Assembly: GCF_001436455.1 (NCBI RefSeq)
Contig: NZ_AYYU01000016.1
Location: 1-35,920, forward strand
From: Lactobacillus jensenii DSM 20557
GTDB lineage: Bacteria; Bacillota; Bacilli; Lactobacillales; Lactobacillaceae
Direction: 5' to 3'
Length of the DNA: 35,920 nucleotides
The position numbers and the translations under genes are program-made. The notes under the pieces are model-generated. The model was not told where the DNA came from. It made no database searches and saw only the letters and a list, made by a program, of their open reading frames with translations. Shown here piece by piece: positions 9,102 through 18,447 of the stretch. Each line of letters opens with the position of its first letter. Within the stretch, counting starts at the first letter, position 1.

Positions 9102-9541
9102 TAAATCACCTCAACTGATCCACCAGCGGCATTAACTGCTTCTTCAGCAGCCTTAGAAGCTTTGTTTACCTTAACAGTAACCTTAACTTTTAATTCACCG
9201 TTAGCAAGTAACTTAACACCTGATAATTCTTTCTTTACCAAGCCTTTTGCCTTAAGGTCAGCGATAGTTACTTCGCTACCATTTTCAAACTTGTTTAAAT
9301 CATCCAAGTTAATTACAGCATATTCCTTACGGTTAATGTTCTTGAAACCACGCTTAGGCATAGTTCTGAACAATGGCATTTGACCACCTTCAAAACCTGG
9401 ACGAGTATGTCCACCTTGACGTGCCAATTGACCCTTTTGTCCACGACCAGAGGTTTTACCATAACCACTAGAAGTACCACGGCCAACACGCTTTCTTGAA
9501 CGACGTGAACCTTCTGCAGGTTTTAATTCATGAAGCTTCAT
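9101..9541 (-). CDS. rplO: 50S ribosomal protein L15
   Basis: L15 (146 aa) is a large-subunit assembly protein. The glycine/arginine-rich N terminus ([22 protein letters not shown] then [11 protein letters not shown]) threads into rRNA; the [18 protein letters not shown] block and the C-terminal [18 protein letters not shown] domain are standard. ATG start with GGAGGTG upstream. Its stop overlaps the secY start. Confidence 0.98.
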   Translation of the reverse strand: MKLHELKPAEGSRRSRKRVGRGTSSGYGKTSGRGQKGQLARQGGHTRPGFEGGQMPLFRTMPKRGFKNINRKEYAVINLDDLNKFENGSEVTIADLKAKGLVKKELSGVKLLANGELKVKVTVKVNKASKAAEEAVNAAGGSVEVI

Positions 9542-9563
9542 TTATTCGGCACCTCCTTAAATC

Positions 9564-9749
9564 TTACTTGTTAACTTCTTCAACAGAAATTAAGTGGGCG
9601 ATTTTCATTAATGCACCACGAGTAGCTGCGTTGTCTGGAAGGACAACTGAGCTATTAATTCTACCAAGACCAAGAGCCTTAACAACTTTACGTTGGTTAG
9701 GTAGACGGTGGGCAGCACTTCTAATTAAAGTAATCTTTAAATCAGTCAT
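9564..9749 (-). CDS. rpmD: 50S ribosomal protein L30
   Basis: L30 (61 aa) is a small large-subunit protein. [21 protein letters not shown] and the [18 protein letters not shown] segment are the usual family sequence. Full length; ATG start with GGAGAG upstream; 10 bases after rpsE and 22 before rplO. Confidence 0.97.
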   Translation of the reverse strand: MTDLKITLIRSAAHRLPNQRKVVKALGLGRINSSVVLPDNAATRGALMKIAHLISVEEVNK

Positions 9750-9759
9750 CTAGTCTCTC

Positions 9760-10275
9760 CTAATCTTGTAAGCTCTTTGCTGATTCACGAGGCTTTAATA
9801 CATCTTCACGAGTCTTAAGCTTCTTCAAGCCATCGATAGTTGCTCTTACAACGTTGATTGGAGTGTTAGAGCCAAGTGACTTTGAAGTAATATCAGCAAT
9901 ACCAGCCATATCCATAACAATACGTACGGCACCACCAGCTGCAACACCGGAACCAGCTTCAGCAGGCTTAAGTAAAATGTTACCTGAACCGAAGTGACCG
10001 ATAACTTCGTGAGGAATAGTAGTACCAACAGTTGGTACAGAAATCATATTCTTCTTACCTGCTTCAACAGCTTTGCGGATTGCTTCTGGAACTTCTTGAG
10101 CTTTACCAGTACCAAAGCCAACGTGGCCCTTCTTGTCGCCGACAACAACAAGTGCTGCAAATCTCATTCTACGACCACCCTTAACAACCTTGGTGATTCT
10201 ATTTACAGCAACTAATTGATCTTCAATTTCGTCTTTAGGTCTGCGATCTTTACGAGAATCGTTGCGGTTTGCCAT
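9760..10275 (-). CDS. rpsE: 30S ribosomal protein S5
   Basis: S5 (171 aa) lies on the solvent side of the 30S decoding region and helps fidelity and helicase activity at the mRNA entry. The N-terminal double-stranded RNA-binding-like domain has [18 protein letters not shown] and [24 protein letters not shown]; the C-terminal domain has [16 protein letters not shown] and [13 protein letters not shown]. No change is visible in the VKGGRR loop linked to spectinomycin resistance. ATG start with AAGGAG. Confidence 0.98.
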   Translation of the reverse strand: MANRNDSRKDRRPKDEIEDQLVAVNRITKVVKGGRRMRFAALVVVGDKKGHVGFGTGKAQEVPEAIRKAVEAGKKNMISVPTVGTTIPHEVIGHFGSGNILLKPAEAGSGVAAGGAVRIVMDMAGIADITSKSLGSNTPINVVRATIDGLKKLKTREDVLKPRESAKSLQD

Positions 10276-10292
10276 CAGTTAAATCTCCTTTC

Positions 10293-10652
10293 CTAGAATT
10301 CTAATCCGTTTTCACGAGCTGCATCTGCTAATGCTTGAATACGGCCGTGGTATAAGTAACCACTTCTATCGAAAACAACAGTAGTAATGTTGTTCTTCTT
10401 TGCAGCTTCCGCAATTGCTTTACCAACTGCTTGAGCTTGTTCAAGCTTAGTTCCCTCTGCAGAAACTGACTTATCTAAAGTTGAGGCACTTGCTAGCGTT
10501 ACACCCGCTACGTCATCAATAATTTGAGCGTAGATGTTTTTGTTAGAACGGAAAATACTCAAGCGTGGGCGCTCAGCAGTACCAGAAATCTTGCCACGAA
10601 TACGCTTGTGACGCTTTAAGCGCAATTTATTTTTATCTGGTTTAGAAATCAC
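10293..10652 (-). CDS. rplR: 50S ribosomal protein L18, GTG start
   Basis: L18 (119 aa) binds 5S rRNA with L5 and L25-type proteins. Visible features: basic N terminus [33 protein letters not shown], and the C terminus [20 protein letters not shown]. The start codon is GTG at 10652 with GAGGTG upstream. It is located between rplF and rpsE as in all spc operons. Confidence 0.97.
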   Translation of the reverse strand: MISKPDKNKLRLKRHKRIRGKISGTAERPRLSIFRSNKNIYAQIIDDVAGVTLASASTLDKSVSAEGTKLEQAQAVGKAIAEAAKKNNITTVVFDRSGYLYHGRIQALADAARENGLEF

Positions 10653-10674
10653 AATTTCACCTCAAAAATTTCTA

Positions 10675-11205
10675 TTACTTACCTGTCTTACCTTCCTTAC
10701 GACGAACGTATTCATCAACGTAACGAATACCCTTGCCCTTGTAAGGTTCTGGTGGACGAACTGCACGTACTTCAGCTGCAAATTGACCAACAACTTGCTT
10801 AGAAATACCTTCAATTTCAATATCAACTGCTGAAGGAGTCTTAACAGTAATGCCTTCAGGAGTTTCGAATTCAACTGGGTGTGAGTACCCAACGTTCAAT
10901 ACAAGCTTGTTTCCTTGAGCTTGTGCACGGTAACCAACACCGATAAGTTTCAAGTTCTTCTTGTAACCATCAACAACACCTTCAATCATAGATGCAAGGT
11001 TTGCTCTTGATGTACCGTGAAGAGCTTTATCATTTTCACTTGAACGAGAAACAGTAATTTCTCCGTCTTTTTGTTCAAAGGTGATTTTTGGACTAAATTC
11101 TCTACTTAATTCACCTTTTGGTCCTTTAACAGTGATGACATTACCTTCCTTGGTAACAGTGACACTGTCAGGAACATTAATAACTTTAAAACCAATACGG
11201 CTCAT
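10675..11205 (-). CDS. rplF: 50S ribosomal protein L6
   Basis: L6 (176 aa) lies near the factor-binding site by the sarcin-ricin loop. It has the two-domain duplicated fold, with [17 protein letters not shown] at the start, [23 protein letters not shown] in the middle, and the conserved end [23 protein letters not shown]. Normal length; ATG start with AAGGAG upstream. Confidence 0.98.
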   Translation of the reverse strand: MSRIGFKVINVPDSVTVTKEGNVITVKGPKGELSREFSPKITFEQKDGEITVSRSSENDKALHGTSRANLASMIEGVVDGYKKNLKLIGVGYRAQAQGNKLVLNVGYSHPVEFETPEGITVKTPSAVDIEIEGISKQVVGQFAAEVRAVRPPEPYKGKGIRYVDEYVRRKEGKTGK

Positions 11206-11229
11206 TAGTTGTTCTCCTTTCTGTCAGAA

Positions 11230-11628
11230 TTACCAAACGTAGGCAAGAACTTCGCCACCAACATTCTTTTCTCTAGCTTCTTTATCGGTAATAACACCAG
11301 CAGAAGTTGAGACAATGGCGATACCAAGACCGTTTAATACCTTAGGTAAGTTTTCGGCACCAACGTAGTTTCTCAAACCTGGCTTAGAAATTCTCTTTAA
11401 ACCAGAGATAACGCGTTCACCATTTGGACCGTACTTCAAGAAAATCTTGATCATACCTTGTTTGTTGTCATCAGTTACTTCGTAATCACGGATGAAACCT
11501 TCTTGCTTCAAGATTTCTGAAAGTGACTTTTTAATCGTAGATGCTGGAATTTCAACTGAATCGTGCTTTGCCATGTTAGCATTTCTGATTCTAGTTAAGT
11601 AATCAGCAATCGGATCAGTCATGACCAT
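11230..11628 (-). CDS. rpsH: 30S ribosomal protein S8
   Basis: S8 (132 aa) binds 16S rRNA helix 21 in the central domain early in assembly. Contains [16 protein letters not shown] at the N terminus and the C-terminal [31 protein letters not shown]. An in-frame start at 11658 lies upstream of the AGGAGG; ATG 11628 is 8 bases after that site and gives the usual [10 protein letters not shown] start. ATG 11622 is a second possibility. Confidence 0.97.
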   Translation of the reverse strand: MVMTDPIADYLTRIRNANMAKHDSVEIPASTIKKSLSEILKQEGFIRDYEVTDDNKQGMIKIFLKYGPNGERVISGLKRISKPGLRNYVGAENLPKVLNGLGIAIVSTSAGVITDKEAREKNVGGEVLAYVW

Positions 11629-11651
11629 TATGCTTTCCTCCTTACTCTTTA

Positions 11652-11837
11652 TTACCAACTAGCCTTTTTAAGACCAGGAATTTGACCTTTGTGAGCTAAG
11701 TCCTTTAAACAAATACGGCATAAACCGAATTTACGATATACAGAATGTGGACGACCACATCTTTCGCAGCGTGTGTATGCACGACTTGAGAACTTAGCAG
11801 GACGATGATTTCTAACTTTTAATGATGTTTTAGCCAT
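11652..11837 (-). CDS. rpsZ: 30S ribosomal protein S14, zinc-binding type
   Basis: S14 (61 aa) of the small subunit head. The short form carries a zinc ribbon with C24, C27, C40 and C43 (CERC...CRIC), ending [16 protein letters not shown]. This is the zinc-dependent type Z form; many Firmicutes hold a longer zinc-free paralogue elsewhere for zinc starvation, not present in this window. ATG start with GAGGACATC upstream. Confidence 0.97.
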   Translation of the reverse strand: MAKTSLKVRNHRPAKFSSRAYTRCERCGRPHSVYRKFGLCRICLKDLAHKGQIPGLKKASW

Positions 11838-11851
11838 TGATGTCCTCCAAT

Positions 11852-12394
11852 TTATTTTGCAAATGGGAATCCAAATTGTTGCAAAAGTTCACGTGCTTCT
11901 TCGTCAGTTTGTGCAGTAGTAACAATTACTACATCTAATCCACGAGTACGGTTAACTTTATCAAAGTCGATTTCTGGGAAGATCAATTGTTCTTTAATAC
12001 CCAAAGTGTAGTTACCACGTCCATCAAATGAACGAGTTGAAACACCACGGAAGTCACGAACACGTGGAAGAGAAACATTGATCAACTTATCTAAGAAGTC
12101 GTACATTCTATCACCTCTAAGAGTTACCTTAGCACCGATAGACATACCTTCACGTAAACGGAAGTTAGCGATTGACTTCTTTGCTTTAGTAATTAAAGGC
12201 TTTTGACCTGAAATTAAAGTTAATTCTTCAACAGCTTCATCTAAATTCTTAGCATTTGATACTGCATCACCAACACCCATGTTCAATACGATCTTTTCAA
12301 TCTTTGGGATTTGCATGGTTGACTTGTAACCAAATTTTTCAGCTAATGCTGATGCAACTTCTTCTTTGTATTGTACAGCTAAATGATTTGCCAT
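11852..12394 (-). CDS. rplE: 50S ribosomal protein L5
   Basis: L5 (180 aa) binds 5S rRNA and forms the central protuberance contact with S13 and the P-site tRNA. Motifs: [17 protein letters not shown] near 30-45, [22 protein letters not shown], and the C-terminal [21 protein letters not shown]. Normal length; ATG start with GGAGGATCC upstream; 14 bases from rplX. Confidence 0.98.
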   Translation of the reverse strand: MANHLAVQYKEEVASALAEKFGYKSTMQIPKIEKIVLNMGVGDAVSNAKNLDEAVEELTLISGQKPLITKAKKSIANFRLREGMSIGAKVTLRGDRMYDFLDKLINVSLPRVRDFRGVSTRSFDGRGNYTLGIKEQLIFPEIDFDKVNRTRGLDVVIVTTAQTDEEARELLQQFGFPFAK

Positions 12395-12408
12395 TAGGAT
12401 CCTCCTCT

Positions 12409-12723
12409 CTATTTCTTATCGATTGCCTTACCGCTAACTTTAGCGATACGAACTTTCTTACCATCAACGATTTCGTGACCAATTCTTGTTGGCTTGCCTG
12501 ATTCAGGATCAATAAGCATAACGTTTGAAACGTGAATTGAACCTTCTTTTTCAACAACACCACCATTTTGGTTGGTTTGTGATGGCTTTTCGTGCTTCTT
12601 AATCATGTTAAGACCTTTAACAACAACACGGTCGTTCTTACGGTCTACTCTGATTACAGTACCTTCTTTGCCCTTTTCTTTACCGGCGATAACCTTTACT
12701 TTGTCACCTGTTTTAACAAACAT
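12409..12723 (-). CDS. rplX: 50S ribosomal protein L24
   Basis: L24 (104 aa) starts large-subunit assembly and sits at the tunnel exit. The KOW motif is [35 protein letters not shown] and [21 protein letters not shown] follow. ATG start with GGGAGG 7 bases upstream. Length fits Firmicutes L24. Confidence 0.97.
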   Translation of the reverse strand: MFVKTGDKVKVIAGKEKGKEGTVIRVDRKNDRVVVKGLNMIKKHEKPSQTNQNGGVVEKEGSIHVSNVMLIDPESGKPTRIGHEIVDGKKVRIAKVSGKAIDKK

Positions 12724-12744
12724 CAGTGCACCTCCCTAAAAATT

Positions 12745-13113
12745 TTATAATACTTCAGGAGCAAGAGAGACGATCTTCATGAAGTCGTGCTCACGTAGTT
12801 CACGGGCTACAGGCCCAAAAATACGAGTTCCACGAGGGCTCTTGTCGGCATTAATTACGACAGCAGCATTTTCGTCAAACTTGATGTATGAACCATCTTC
12901 GCGACGTGCACCTGATTTTGTTCTTACGATAACAGCCTTAACAACGTCGCCCTTTTTGACAACGCCACCTGGTGTTGCTTGCTTAACAGCACAAACAACG
13001 ATATCACCAATATTACCGGTCTTACGCTTTGAGCCACCCATAACACGGATAACTAATAGTTCTCTGGCACCGGAGTTGTCAGCAACTTTTAAGCGGCTTT
13101 CGTTTTGAATCAC
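12745..13113 (-). CDS. rplN: 50S ribosomal protein L14, GTG start
   Basis: L14 (122 aa) lies at the subunit interface and makes bridges with 16S r[22 protein letters not shown] and [15 protein letters not shown] are diagnostic, with the C-terminal [15 protein letters not shown]. The initiation codon is GTG (13113) with GGGGAGG 8 bases upstream. First gene of the spc part of the cluster, 32 bases after rpsQ; no separate promoter is evident. Confidence 0.97.
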   Translation of the reverse strand: MIQNESRLKVADNSGARELLVIRVMGGSKRKTGNIGDIVVCAVKQATPGGVVKKGDVVKAVIVRTKSGARREDGSYIKFDENAAVVINADKSPRGTRIFGPVARELREHDFMKIVSLAPEVL

Positions 13114-13145
13114 TATGTAATCCTCCCCTCACTTAAATCCGCAAA

Positions 13146-13412
13146 CTAAACGCGTCTCTTAACAATTTTAACTAAACGGTAGCGCTTTTGACGTGACAAT
13201 GGACGGGTTTCCATGATACGTACAGTATCGCCAACTTTAGCATCATTATTTACGTCGTGAGCGTAGTACTTCTTTGAGTATTTAATACGCTTCTTGTAAA
13301 CTGGGTGGTTCTTGTAAGTATCAACAACAACAGTAATAGTCTTGTCCATCTTGTCTGAAACCACACGGCCTTGGTAAACGTGACGACGATTTCTTTCGAT
13401 TGTTTCGCTCAA
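13146..13412 (-). CDS. rpsQ: 30S ribosomal protein S17, TTG start
   Basis: S17 (88 aa) is an OB-fold primary-binding protein of the 16S rRNA 5' domain. Contains [40 protein letters not shown] and [14 protein letters not shown], all standard. The initiation codon is TTG at 13412, with AAGGGAG 8 bases upstream; no in-frame ATG gives a complete protein. Follows rpmC by 22 bases. Confidence 0.97.
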   Translation of the reverse strand: MSETIERNRRHVYQGRVVSDKMDKTITVVVDTYKNHPVYKKRIKYSKKYYAHDVNNDAKVGDTVRIMETRPLSRQKRYRLVKIVKRRV

Positions 13413-13434
13413 GTTAATGACTCCCTTCCATTAA

Positions 13435-13632
13435 TTAGTTTTGCTTTAACGCTTCTTCGCTCAGAACAGTTTTAATTCTGGCGATATTTTTACGGACTTG
13501 TCTCAAGCGGGCAGTGTTCTCTAATTGACCCGTTGCTTGTTGGAAACGCAAGTTAAAAAGTTCTTCTTTGTATTGCTTTTCCTTTTCTAACATTTGATCA
13601 GTGGTTAATGATCTGATATCTTTAGCCTTCAT
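13435..13632 (-). CDS. rpmC: 50S ribosomal protein L29
   Basis: L29 (65 aa) is a two-helix protein near the tunnel exit, part of the docking site for trigger factor and [17 protein letters not shown] followed by [32 protein letters not shown] is typical. I use ATG 13632; a GTG at 13644 would add MANL but ATG has AGGTGG at 8 bases and fits the family. The start lies inside the end of rplP (11-base overlap), indicating coupled translation. Confidence 0.95.
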   Translation of the reverse strand: MKAKDIRSLTTDQMLEKEKQYKEELFNLRFQQATGQLENTARLRQVRKNIARIKTVLSEEALKQN

Positions 13633-14062
13633 TAGATTCGCCACCTACTTCCGTACTCTTTGCAACAAACTTACACTTGATTGGCAACTTAGTAGAAGCA
13701 AGTCTTAAAGCTTCACGCGCAACTTCTTCTGAAACGCCACCAATTTCAAACATAATCTTTTCTCTTTTTACTACAGCTACCCAACCTGCTGGTGCACCTT
13801 TACCAGAACCCATACGTACACCTACACCTTTAGCAGTGTATGACTTGTGTGGGAAGATTCTGATCCAAACTTTACCGCCACGCTTCATGTAACGAGTCAT
13901 CGCAACACGAGCTGCTTCGATTTGTCTGTTAGTGATCCAGTGAGATTCAAGAGCCATCAAACCGTATTCGCCAAATGCAATGGTCTTTCCACCCTTGGCA
14001 GCACCACGCATTTTACCACGGAATTCACGACGGTGTTTTACACGCTTTGGTACTAATGGCAT
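13622..14062 (-). CDS. rplP: 50S ribosomal protein L16
   Basis: L16 (146 aa) contacts tRNA near the peptidyl transferase centre and is a late-assembly protein. Clear segments: [47 protein letters not shown], and [18 protein letters not shown]. Length is slightly above the usual 144 because of an acidic GGESNEG tail. The ATG overlaps the rpsC stop by one base (TAATG). Confidence 0.98.
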   Translation of the reverse strand: MPLVPKRVKHRREFRGKMRGAAKGGKTIAFGEYGLMALESHWITNRQIEAARVAMTRYMKRGGKVWIRIFPHKSYTAKGVGVRMGSGKGAPAGWVAVVKREKIMFEIGGVSEEVAREALRLASTKLPIKCKFVAKSTEVGGESNEG

Positions 14063-14736
14063 TACTTGTTGCCTCCCTTCGAACGCTTAGAAGCTGGTCT
14101 GTTCTTACGACCAGGTAAGATTTCACCACGGTTAATCCAAACCTTAACACCAATTTGACCATAAGTAGTTAAAGCTTGTACCCATGCGTAATCAATATCT
14201 GCTCTCAAAGTATGAAGAGGTACACTACCTTCAGTATGCCATTCTCTTCTTGCCATGTCAGCACCATTCAAACGACCTGCAGTTTGAACCTTGATACCCT
14301 TAGCACCTGCACGCATAGCTCTTTGAGTAGCTTGACGAGTAGCACGTCTGAAAGCAATACGAGCTTCCAATTGACGAGCAACACTATCACCAACAAGTTC
14401 TGCATCAAGATCAGGCTTCTTAATTTCCACAATGTTGATGTGAACTTGCTTTTCAGTTAATGCATTTAATTGCTTTCTTAATGCTTCAACTTCTGAACCA
14501 CCTTTACCAATTACCATACCTGGCTTAGCAGTGTGGATAGAAATGTTGATTCTGTTTGCTGCACGTTCGATTTCTACAGTTGAAACTGAGGCATCTTTTA
14601 ATTTCTTAGCAACGAAATCTCTGATGCGTAAGTCTTCATTTAAAGTTTCCTTGTAGTCTTTGTCAGCAAACCATTTTGCTTCCCAGTCACGGTTAACACC
14701 GAGACGGAAACCAAGTGGGTTAATCTTTTGACCCAT
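14062..14736 (-). CDS. rpsC: 30S ribosomal protein S3
   Basis: S3 (224 aa) forms the mRNA entry tunnel with S4 and S5. Starts [13 protein letters not shown]; the KH domain holds the [14 protein letters not shown] loop near residue 75-90, followed by the C-terminal [31 protein letters not shown] domain. The end is a basic [16 protein letters not shown] tail. ATG start; stop overlaps the rplP start. Confidence 0.98.
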   Translation of the reverse strand: MGQKINPLGFRLGVNRDWEAKWFADKDYKETLNEDLRIRDFVAKKLKDASVSTVEIERAANRINISIHTAKPGMVIGKGGSEVEALRKQLNALTEKQVHINIVEIKKPDLDAELVGDSVARQLEARIAFRRATRQATQRAMRAGAKGIKVQTAGRLNGADMARREWHTEGSVPLHTLRADIDYAWVQALTTYGQIGVKVWINRGEILPGRKNRPASKRSKGGNK

Positions 14737-14749
14737 CGATATACCTCCC

Positions 14750-15103
14750 TTAATCGTTCATTTCAGAAACTACAACAACTACGTGACTGGTTCTCTTGTT
14801 GATTGGAGAAGCCATACCTTTAGCACGAGGGCGGAATCTCTTAAGGGTTGCACCTTCATTGACATAGGCTTCAGAAACGTAGAGGTTTGCACTTTCAAGA
14901 TCGTAATTGTGTTCTGCGTTAGCGATTGCTGAACGTAAAACTTTTTCAACGATTGGGGAAGCAGCTCTTGGCGTAAATTGCAAAATTGCCAATGCTTCTG
15001 CAACGCTCTTACCACGGATTAAATCAATAACCAAACGTGCTTTTCTAGGAGCGATACGAACGGTTCTTGCTTCAGCTCTTGCTGAAGTGATTTGTTCTGC
15101 CAT
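14750..15103 (-). CDS. rplV: 50S ribosomal protein L22
   Basis: L22 (117 aa) extends a beta hairpin into the exit tunnel near the macrolide site. Conserved segments: [27 protein letters not shown] and the hairpin [27 protein letters not shown]. No insertion or deletion is visible in the hairpin of the kind linked to macrolide resistance. ATG start with AAGGAG; between rpsS and rpsC. Confidence 0.97.
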   Translation of the reverse strand: MAEQITSARAEARTVRIAPRKARLVIDLIRGKSVAEALAILQFTPRAASPIVEKVLRSAIANAEHNYDLESANLYVSEAYVNEGATLKRFRPRAKGMASPINKRTSHVVVVVSEMND

Positions 15104-15126
15104 TTAGATTTTCTCCTTCCTCTTAA

Positions 15127-15402
15127 CTATTTAGTAGCCTTGTCGTCAGCCTTGTGACCACGGAAAGTTCTAGTTGGAACAAATTCACCCAACTTGTGAC
15201 CAACCATGTCTTCGGTAACGTACACAGGAACATGCTTTCTACCATCGTAAACAGCTATTGTCAAACCAACAAAAGAAGGGAAAATAGTTGAACGACGAGA
15301 CCAAGTCTTGATAACTTGCTTCTTTTCGGCGTTTTCTTGTGCTGCGACCTTCTTTAATAAGTGTTCATCAGCAAATGGACCTTTTTTAATACTACGGCTC
15401 AT
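15127..15402 (-). CDS. rpsS: 30S ribosomal protein S19
   Basis: S19 (91 aa) lies in the 30S head and touches the A-site tRNA and L5. Starts [19 protein letters not shown], contains [41 protein letters not shown] in contiguous form and ends with [18 protein letters not shown] start with AAGGAGGG upstream. Confidence 0.98.
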   Translation of the reverse strand: MSRSIKKGPFADEHLLKKVAAQENAEKKQVIKTWSRRSTIFPSFVGLTIAVYDGRKHVPVYVTEDMVGHKLGEFVPTRTFRGHKADDKATK

Positions 15403-15423
15403 TAATTAATACCCTCCTTCTAA

Positions 15424-16260
15424 TTATTTGTTGCCCTTACGGTGACGAATAATCATCTTTTCACTAGCCTTCTTGGTATTTCTAGTCTTAATACCACGAG
15501 ACTTCTTACCCCAAGGGGTCATAGGTTGTGGACGACCAACTGGTGCTTTACCTTCACCACCACCATGTGGGTGATCGTTAGGGTTCATAACAGAACCACG
15601 TGATTGAGGACGCTTGCCCAACCAACGCTTGCGGCCGGCCTTACCTAGTTGAATCAATGAGTGTTGTTCATTACCAACTACACCGATAGTTGCACGGCAA
15701 GTTGAAAGGATACGACGAACTTCACCACTTTGTAATCTTACTAAAGTGTAACGACCATCAGTACCAAGAACTTGACCTTCAGTACCAGCACTTCTTACTA
15801 ATTGACCACCCTTACCAGGCTTTAATTCGATATTGTGAATTGAAGTACCAGTAGGAATGTTTGCAAGTGGAAGTGCATTACCTGGCTTGATATCAGCTTC
15901 TACGCCAGATTCAACGATGTCGCCAACTTTAAGACCTTTAGGTGCCAAGATGTAAGCCTTGATACCATCAGTGTAGTGAAGTAAAGCAATATTTGCAGTT
16001 CTGTTTGGATCGTATTCGATTGCCTTAACAACTGCTTTTACATCATCTTTGTTACGCTTGAAATCGATGATACGGTATTTTTGCTTGTGACCACCACCAC
16101 GGTGTCTTACAGTAATATGACCATATGAGTTACGACCAGCAGTATGTGATTGTGATTCAAGTAAAGTCCGTTCAGGCTTTTTCTTGGTAATTTCTGCAAA
16201 GTCTGAAGAGGTCATATTGCGTCGACCATTAGTGGTTGGCTTGTACTTTCTAATCGCCAA
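15424..16260 (-). CDS. rplB: 50S ribosomal protein L2, TTG start
   Basis: L2 (278 aa) is needed for subunit association and peptidyl transfer. N-terminal [35 protein letters not shown], and the C-terminal loop [19 protein letters not shown] near 225-245, which holds the conserved histidine close to the active centre, are present. The initiation codon is TTG at 16260 with GGAGG 8 bases upstream; no nearby ATG retains the N-terminal [13 protein letters not shown]. Confidence 0.97.
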   Translation of the reverse strand: MAIRKYKPTTNGRRNMTSSDFAEITKKKPERTLLESQSHTAGRNSYGHITVRHRGGGHKQKYRIIDFKRNKDDVKAVVKAIEYDPNRTANIALLHYTDGIKAYILAPKGLKVGDIVESGVEADIKPGNALPLANIPTGTSIHNIELKPGKGGQLVRSAGTEGQVLGTDGRYTLVRLQSGEVRRILSTCRATIGVVGNEQHSLIQLGKAGRKRWLGKRPQSRGSVMNPNDHPHGGGEGKAPVGRPQPMTPWGKKSRGIKTRNTKKASEKMIIRHRKGNK

Positions 16261-16275
16261 TTGACTAACCTCCTA

Positions 16276-16572
16276 TTATTTATTGTCTTCGTCAGCGAAG
16301 ATCTTAATATCATTTGAATCGTTAGTTAAAGTAACGATTGCTTTTCTACGACGAGCTGTCTTACCAGTGTAACGACCAACTCTCTTGTCCTTACCGCGAA
16401 CGTTCATAATGTTAACGCTCTTAACCTTAACATCAAAAATTTCTTCAACTGCGTTACGAACTTGAGTCTTGGTAGCAGTTAAAAGCACATCAAAAGTGTA
16501 CTTCTTGTTGTCCATTAAGTTAGTAGACTTTTCAGTAATGACAGGTCTTAAAATGATGTCATGTGCATTCAT
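16276..16572 (-). CDS. rplW: 50S ribosomal protein L23
   Basis: L23 (98 aa) lies at the tunnel exit and binds trigger factor and [23 protein letters not shown], the [22 protein letters not shown] strand-helix and the [17 protein letters not shown] loop are family features. Its ATG overlaps the rplD stop by one base. Length normal. Confidence 0.97.
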   Translation of the reverse strand: MNAHDIILRPVITEKSTNLMDNKKYTFDVLLTATKTQVRNAVEEIFDVKVKSVNIMNVRGKDKRVGRYTGKTARRRKAIVTLTNDSNDIKIFADEDNK

Positions 16573-17189
16573 TATGCCAATACCTCCTCAATTCTCTTAA
16601 CAGCGTCTTGAGTCAAGATAAGCTTGTCATAGTTAACTGCATCAACAACATTTAAGCCATTAACTGGAACAACCTTAACGTTTTCCAAGTTTCTTGCTGA
16701 AAGTTGAACGTTTTCATTGTCAGAAACAACTAAAACTTTGCTGTCAACATTCAAGTTACCTAAAACAGCCTTGAATTCTTTCGTCTTTGGTGCATCTAAA
16801 CTTAATTGGTCTAATACGATTAAGTTATTGTCTTGCAACTTTTGTGAAAGAACTGACTTAATAGCTAAGCGACGAACCTTACGTGGCAAGCTGTATGCGT
16901 ATGAACGTGGTGTAGGACCAAATACAGTACCACCACCGCGCCATTGAGGAGCTCTGATAGAACCTTGACGAGCACGACCAGTACCCTTTTGTCTCCAAGG
17001 CTTCTTACCACCACCACGAACAGCAGATCTATTCTTAGTTGCGTGAGTACCTTGACGCATACCAGCTCTTTGTCTAATAACAGCATCGAAAACTACGTTT
17101 TCGTTTGGTTCAATACCAAAAACGTTGTCATTTAAAGTAACTTCACCAGCATCTTTACCAGTTTGATCGATAAGTTTTAAATTAGCCAT
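16572..17189 (-). CDS. rplD: 50S ribosomal protein L4
   Basis: L4 (205 aa) lines the exit tunnel with L22 and, in gamma-proteobacteria, also represses its own operon. The long tunnel loop includes [20 protein letters not shown] and [34 protein letters not shown] follows. ATG start with AGGAGG upstream. If the structured S10 leader in this window is autoregulatory, L4 is one candidate effector, but that is inference only. Confidence 0.98.
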   Translation of the reverse strand: MANLKLIDQTGKDAGEVTLNDNVFGIEPNENVVFDAVIRQRAGMRQGTHATKNRSAVRGGGKKPWRQKGTGRARQGSIRAPQWRGGGTVFGPTPRSYAYSLPRKVRRLAIKSVLSQKLQDNNLIVLDQLSLDAPKTKEFKAVLGNLNVDSKVLVVSDNENVQLSARNLENVKVVPVNGLNVVDAVNYDKLILTQDAVKRIEEVLA

Positions 17190-17203
17190 TCTAGTCCTCC
17201 TTC

Positions 17204-17833
17204 CTACTTGTCAGCTTTAGTAGCAGATTTTACAACGATTAATGAGTCTTTAGCACCAGGAACGTTACCCTTAACTAAAAGAACGTTCTTGTCAGCTACG
17301 ACTTTTTCAATTACTAAGTTTTGAATAGTAACAGTCTTCACACCCATGTGACCTGGTAACTTCTTACCCTTTGGTACACGGTTAATGATTGAACCCATTG
17401 AACCAGGGATTCTGTGGTATCTTGAACCGTGTGTTTCAGGTCCTCTAGATTGACCGTGACGCTTAATGTTACCTTGGTAACCGTGACCTCTTGTAGTACC
17501 AGTAACGTCTACTACGTCACCTTCCTTAAATGTATCCACAGTAACTTCTGAGCCGACTTCGTAATCCTTAAGCTCAACACCGCGAATTTCTCGAATGAAG
17601 CGCTTAGGTGAAGTCTTTGCTTTATCAGCATGACCTTTTTCCGGTTTGTTGCTCAATACTTCACGCTTGTCTTGGTAACCTAATTGAACTGCTTCGTAAC
17701 CGTCTGATTCAACAGTCTTAACTTGCATAACAACGTTAGGTGTTGCTTCGATAACAGTTACGGGAACAAGGACACCTTTATCAGTGAAGATTTGAGTCAT
17801 ACCGACTTTTCTTCCTAAGATTCCTTTGGTCAT
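17204..17833 (-). CDS. rplC: 50S ribosomal protein L3
   Basis: L3 (209 aa) is an early-assembly protein reaching the peptidyl transferase centre. Contains [45 protein letters not shown] in contiguous form, and the loop [25 protein letters not shown] start with GGAGG upstream. Second gene of the S10 operon, 27 bases after rpsJ. Confidence 0.98.
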   Translation of the reverse strand: MTKGILGRKVGMTQIFTDKGVLVPVTVIEATPNVVMQVKTVESDGYEAVQLGYQDKREVLSNKPEKGHADKAKTSPKRFIREIRGVELKDYEVGSEVTVDTFKEGDVVDVTGTTRGHGYQGNIKRHGQSRGPETHGSRYHRIPGSMGSIINRVPKGKKLPGHMGVKTVTIQNLVIEKVVADKNVLLVKGNVPGAKDSLIVVKSATKADK

Positions 17834-17860
17834 GATTACACCTCCATAAATCTATAAAAA

Positions 17861-18169
17861 TTAAAGTTTGATTTCGATGTCTACACCGCTAGGTAAGTCT
17901 AATTTCATTAATGAATCAACAGTCTTTGGTGTTGGATTCAAAATATCAATTAAACGCTTGTGTGTACGCATTTCGAACTGTTCACGTGAGTCCTTGTTCT
18001 TGTGTGGTGAACGAAGAACAGTGAATAAAGTTCTTTCAGTTGGAAGAGGAACTGGACCTGAAATTTCTGCACCAGTTCTCTTTGCTGTTGCGACGATCTT
18101 AGCAGCAGATTCATCGAGAATACCGTGTTCGTAAGACTTAAGTCTAATACGGATTTGTTGACTTGCCAT
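17861..18169 (-). CDS. rpsJ: 30S ribosomal protein S10
   Basis: S10 (102 aa) belongs to the 30S head and, with NusB, also to antitermination complexes. [22 protein letters not shown], the [19 protein letters not shown] loop and [18 protein letters not shown] are diagnostic. The frame stays open upstream to 18418, but that extension runs through the promoter and leader and has no ribosome site; ATG 18169 has AAGGAGG 7 bases upstream and gives the standard length. First gene of the long S10-spc-alpha cluster. Confidence 0.98.
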   Translation of the reverse strand: MASQQIRIRLKSYEHGILDESAAKIVATAKRTGAEISGPVPLPTERTLFTVLRSPHKNKDSREQFEMRTHKRLIDILNPTPKTVDSLMKLDLPSGVDIEIKL

Positions 18170-18211
18170 CAAATTACCTCCTTGCGTCTTCTTTAAAAGA
18201 TGACTAGCTCT

Positions 18212-18269
18212 GCAAAAATTACCGGCACGCCACTGTGGCAATGCAGCCTGGTGTGCCGCAACCTTTTGC
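18212..18269 (-). promoter_or_regulatory. Structured leader RNA upstream of rpsJ
   Basis: Inside the 150-base rpsJ leader the minus strand forms one elongated hairpin. An outer GCAAAA/TTTTGC helix (18269-18264 with 18217-18212) is followed by a middle CGGCAC/GTGCCG helix (18258-18253 with 18228-18223). Inside it are CCA/TGG and GGC/GCC steps with internal loops. It is too GC-rich and interrupted to be accidental in this AT-rich gap and is not followed by a T run. It may be an r-protein-binding control element; I do not recognise a named family. Confidence 0.6.
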
Positions 18270-18329
18270 GTCAAAGCTACAACAAAAATGTGCACAAGAG
18301 CATACTTTCCCTTAAAATGCACAAAAACT

Positions 18330-18358
18330 AGTATACCTGCTATCAGCTTATTTATCAA
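18330..18358 (-). promoter_or_regulatory. Promoter of the S10 operon
   Basis: On the minus strand TTGATA (18358-18353), a 17-base spacer and TATACT (18335-18330) form a strong housekeeping promoter. Transcription should start near 18323, giving a leader of about 154 bases before rpsJ. It lies downstream of the terminator of the preceding carrier gene. Confidence 0.88.
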
Positions 18359-18406
18359 GGCTTTTGCAAAACTTTTTTGCCTTTTTTTCATAACTTTTTT
18401 AGAGTT

Positions 18407-18443
18407 AAAAAAATGCAAATTTCAATTACGAAATTTGCATTTT
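18407..18443 (-). terminator. Intrinsic terminator of the YfcC-family gene
   Basis: A 14-bp perfect stem (18410-18423 with 18430-18443) with a 6-base loop is followed on the minus strand by a T run (complement of the A run 18407-18413). It starts 5 bases after the stop codon of the carrier gene and separates it from the S10 promoter about 50 bases further on. Confidence 0.9.
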
Positions 18444-18447
18444 AATT

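Noticed and set aside
12779-13108. Plus-strand open frame of 109 codons opposite rplN.
   Set aside because: Antisense shadow of a ribosomal protein gene with strong codon bias; the minus-strand gene explains it.
18170-18418. N-terminal extension of S10 by 83 residues.
   Set aside because: It would run through the S10 promoter and leader hairpin, has no ribosome site, and S10 is normally 102 residues.
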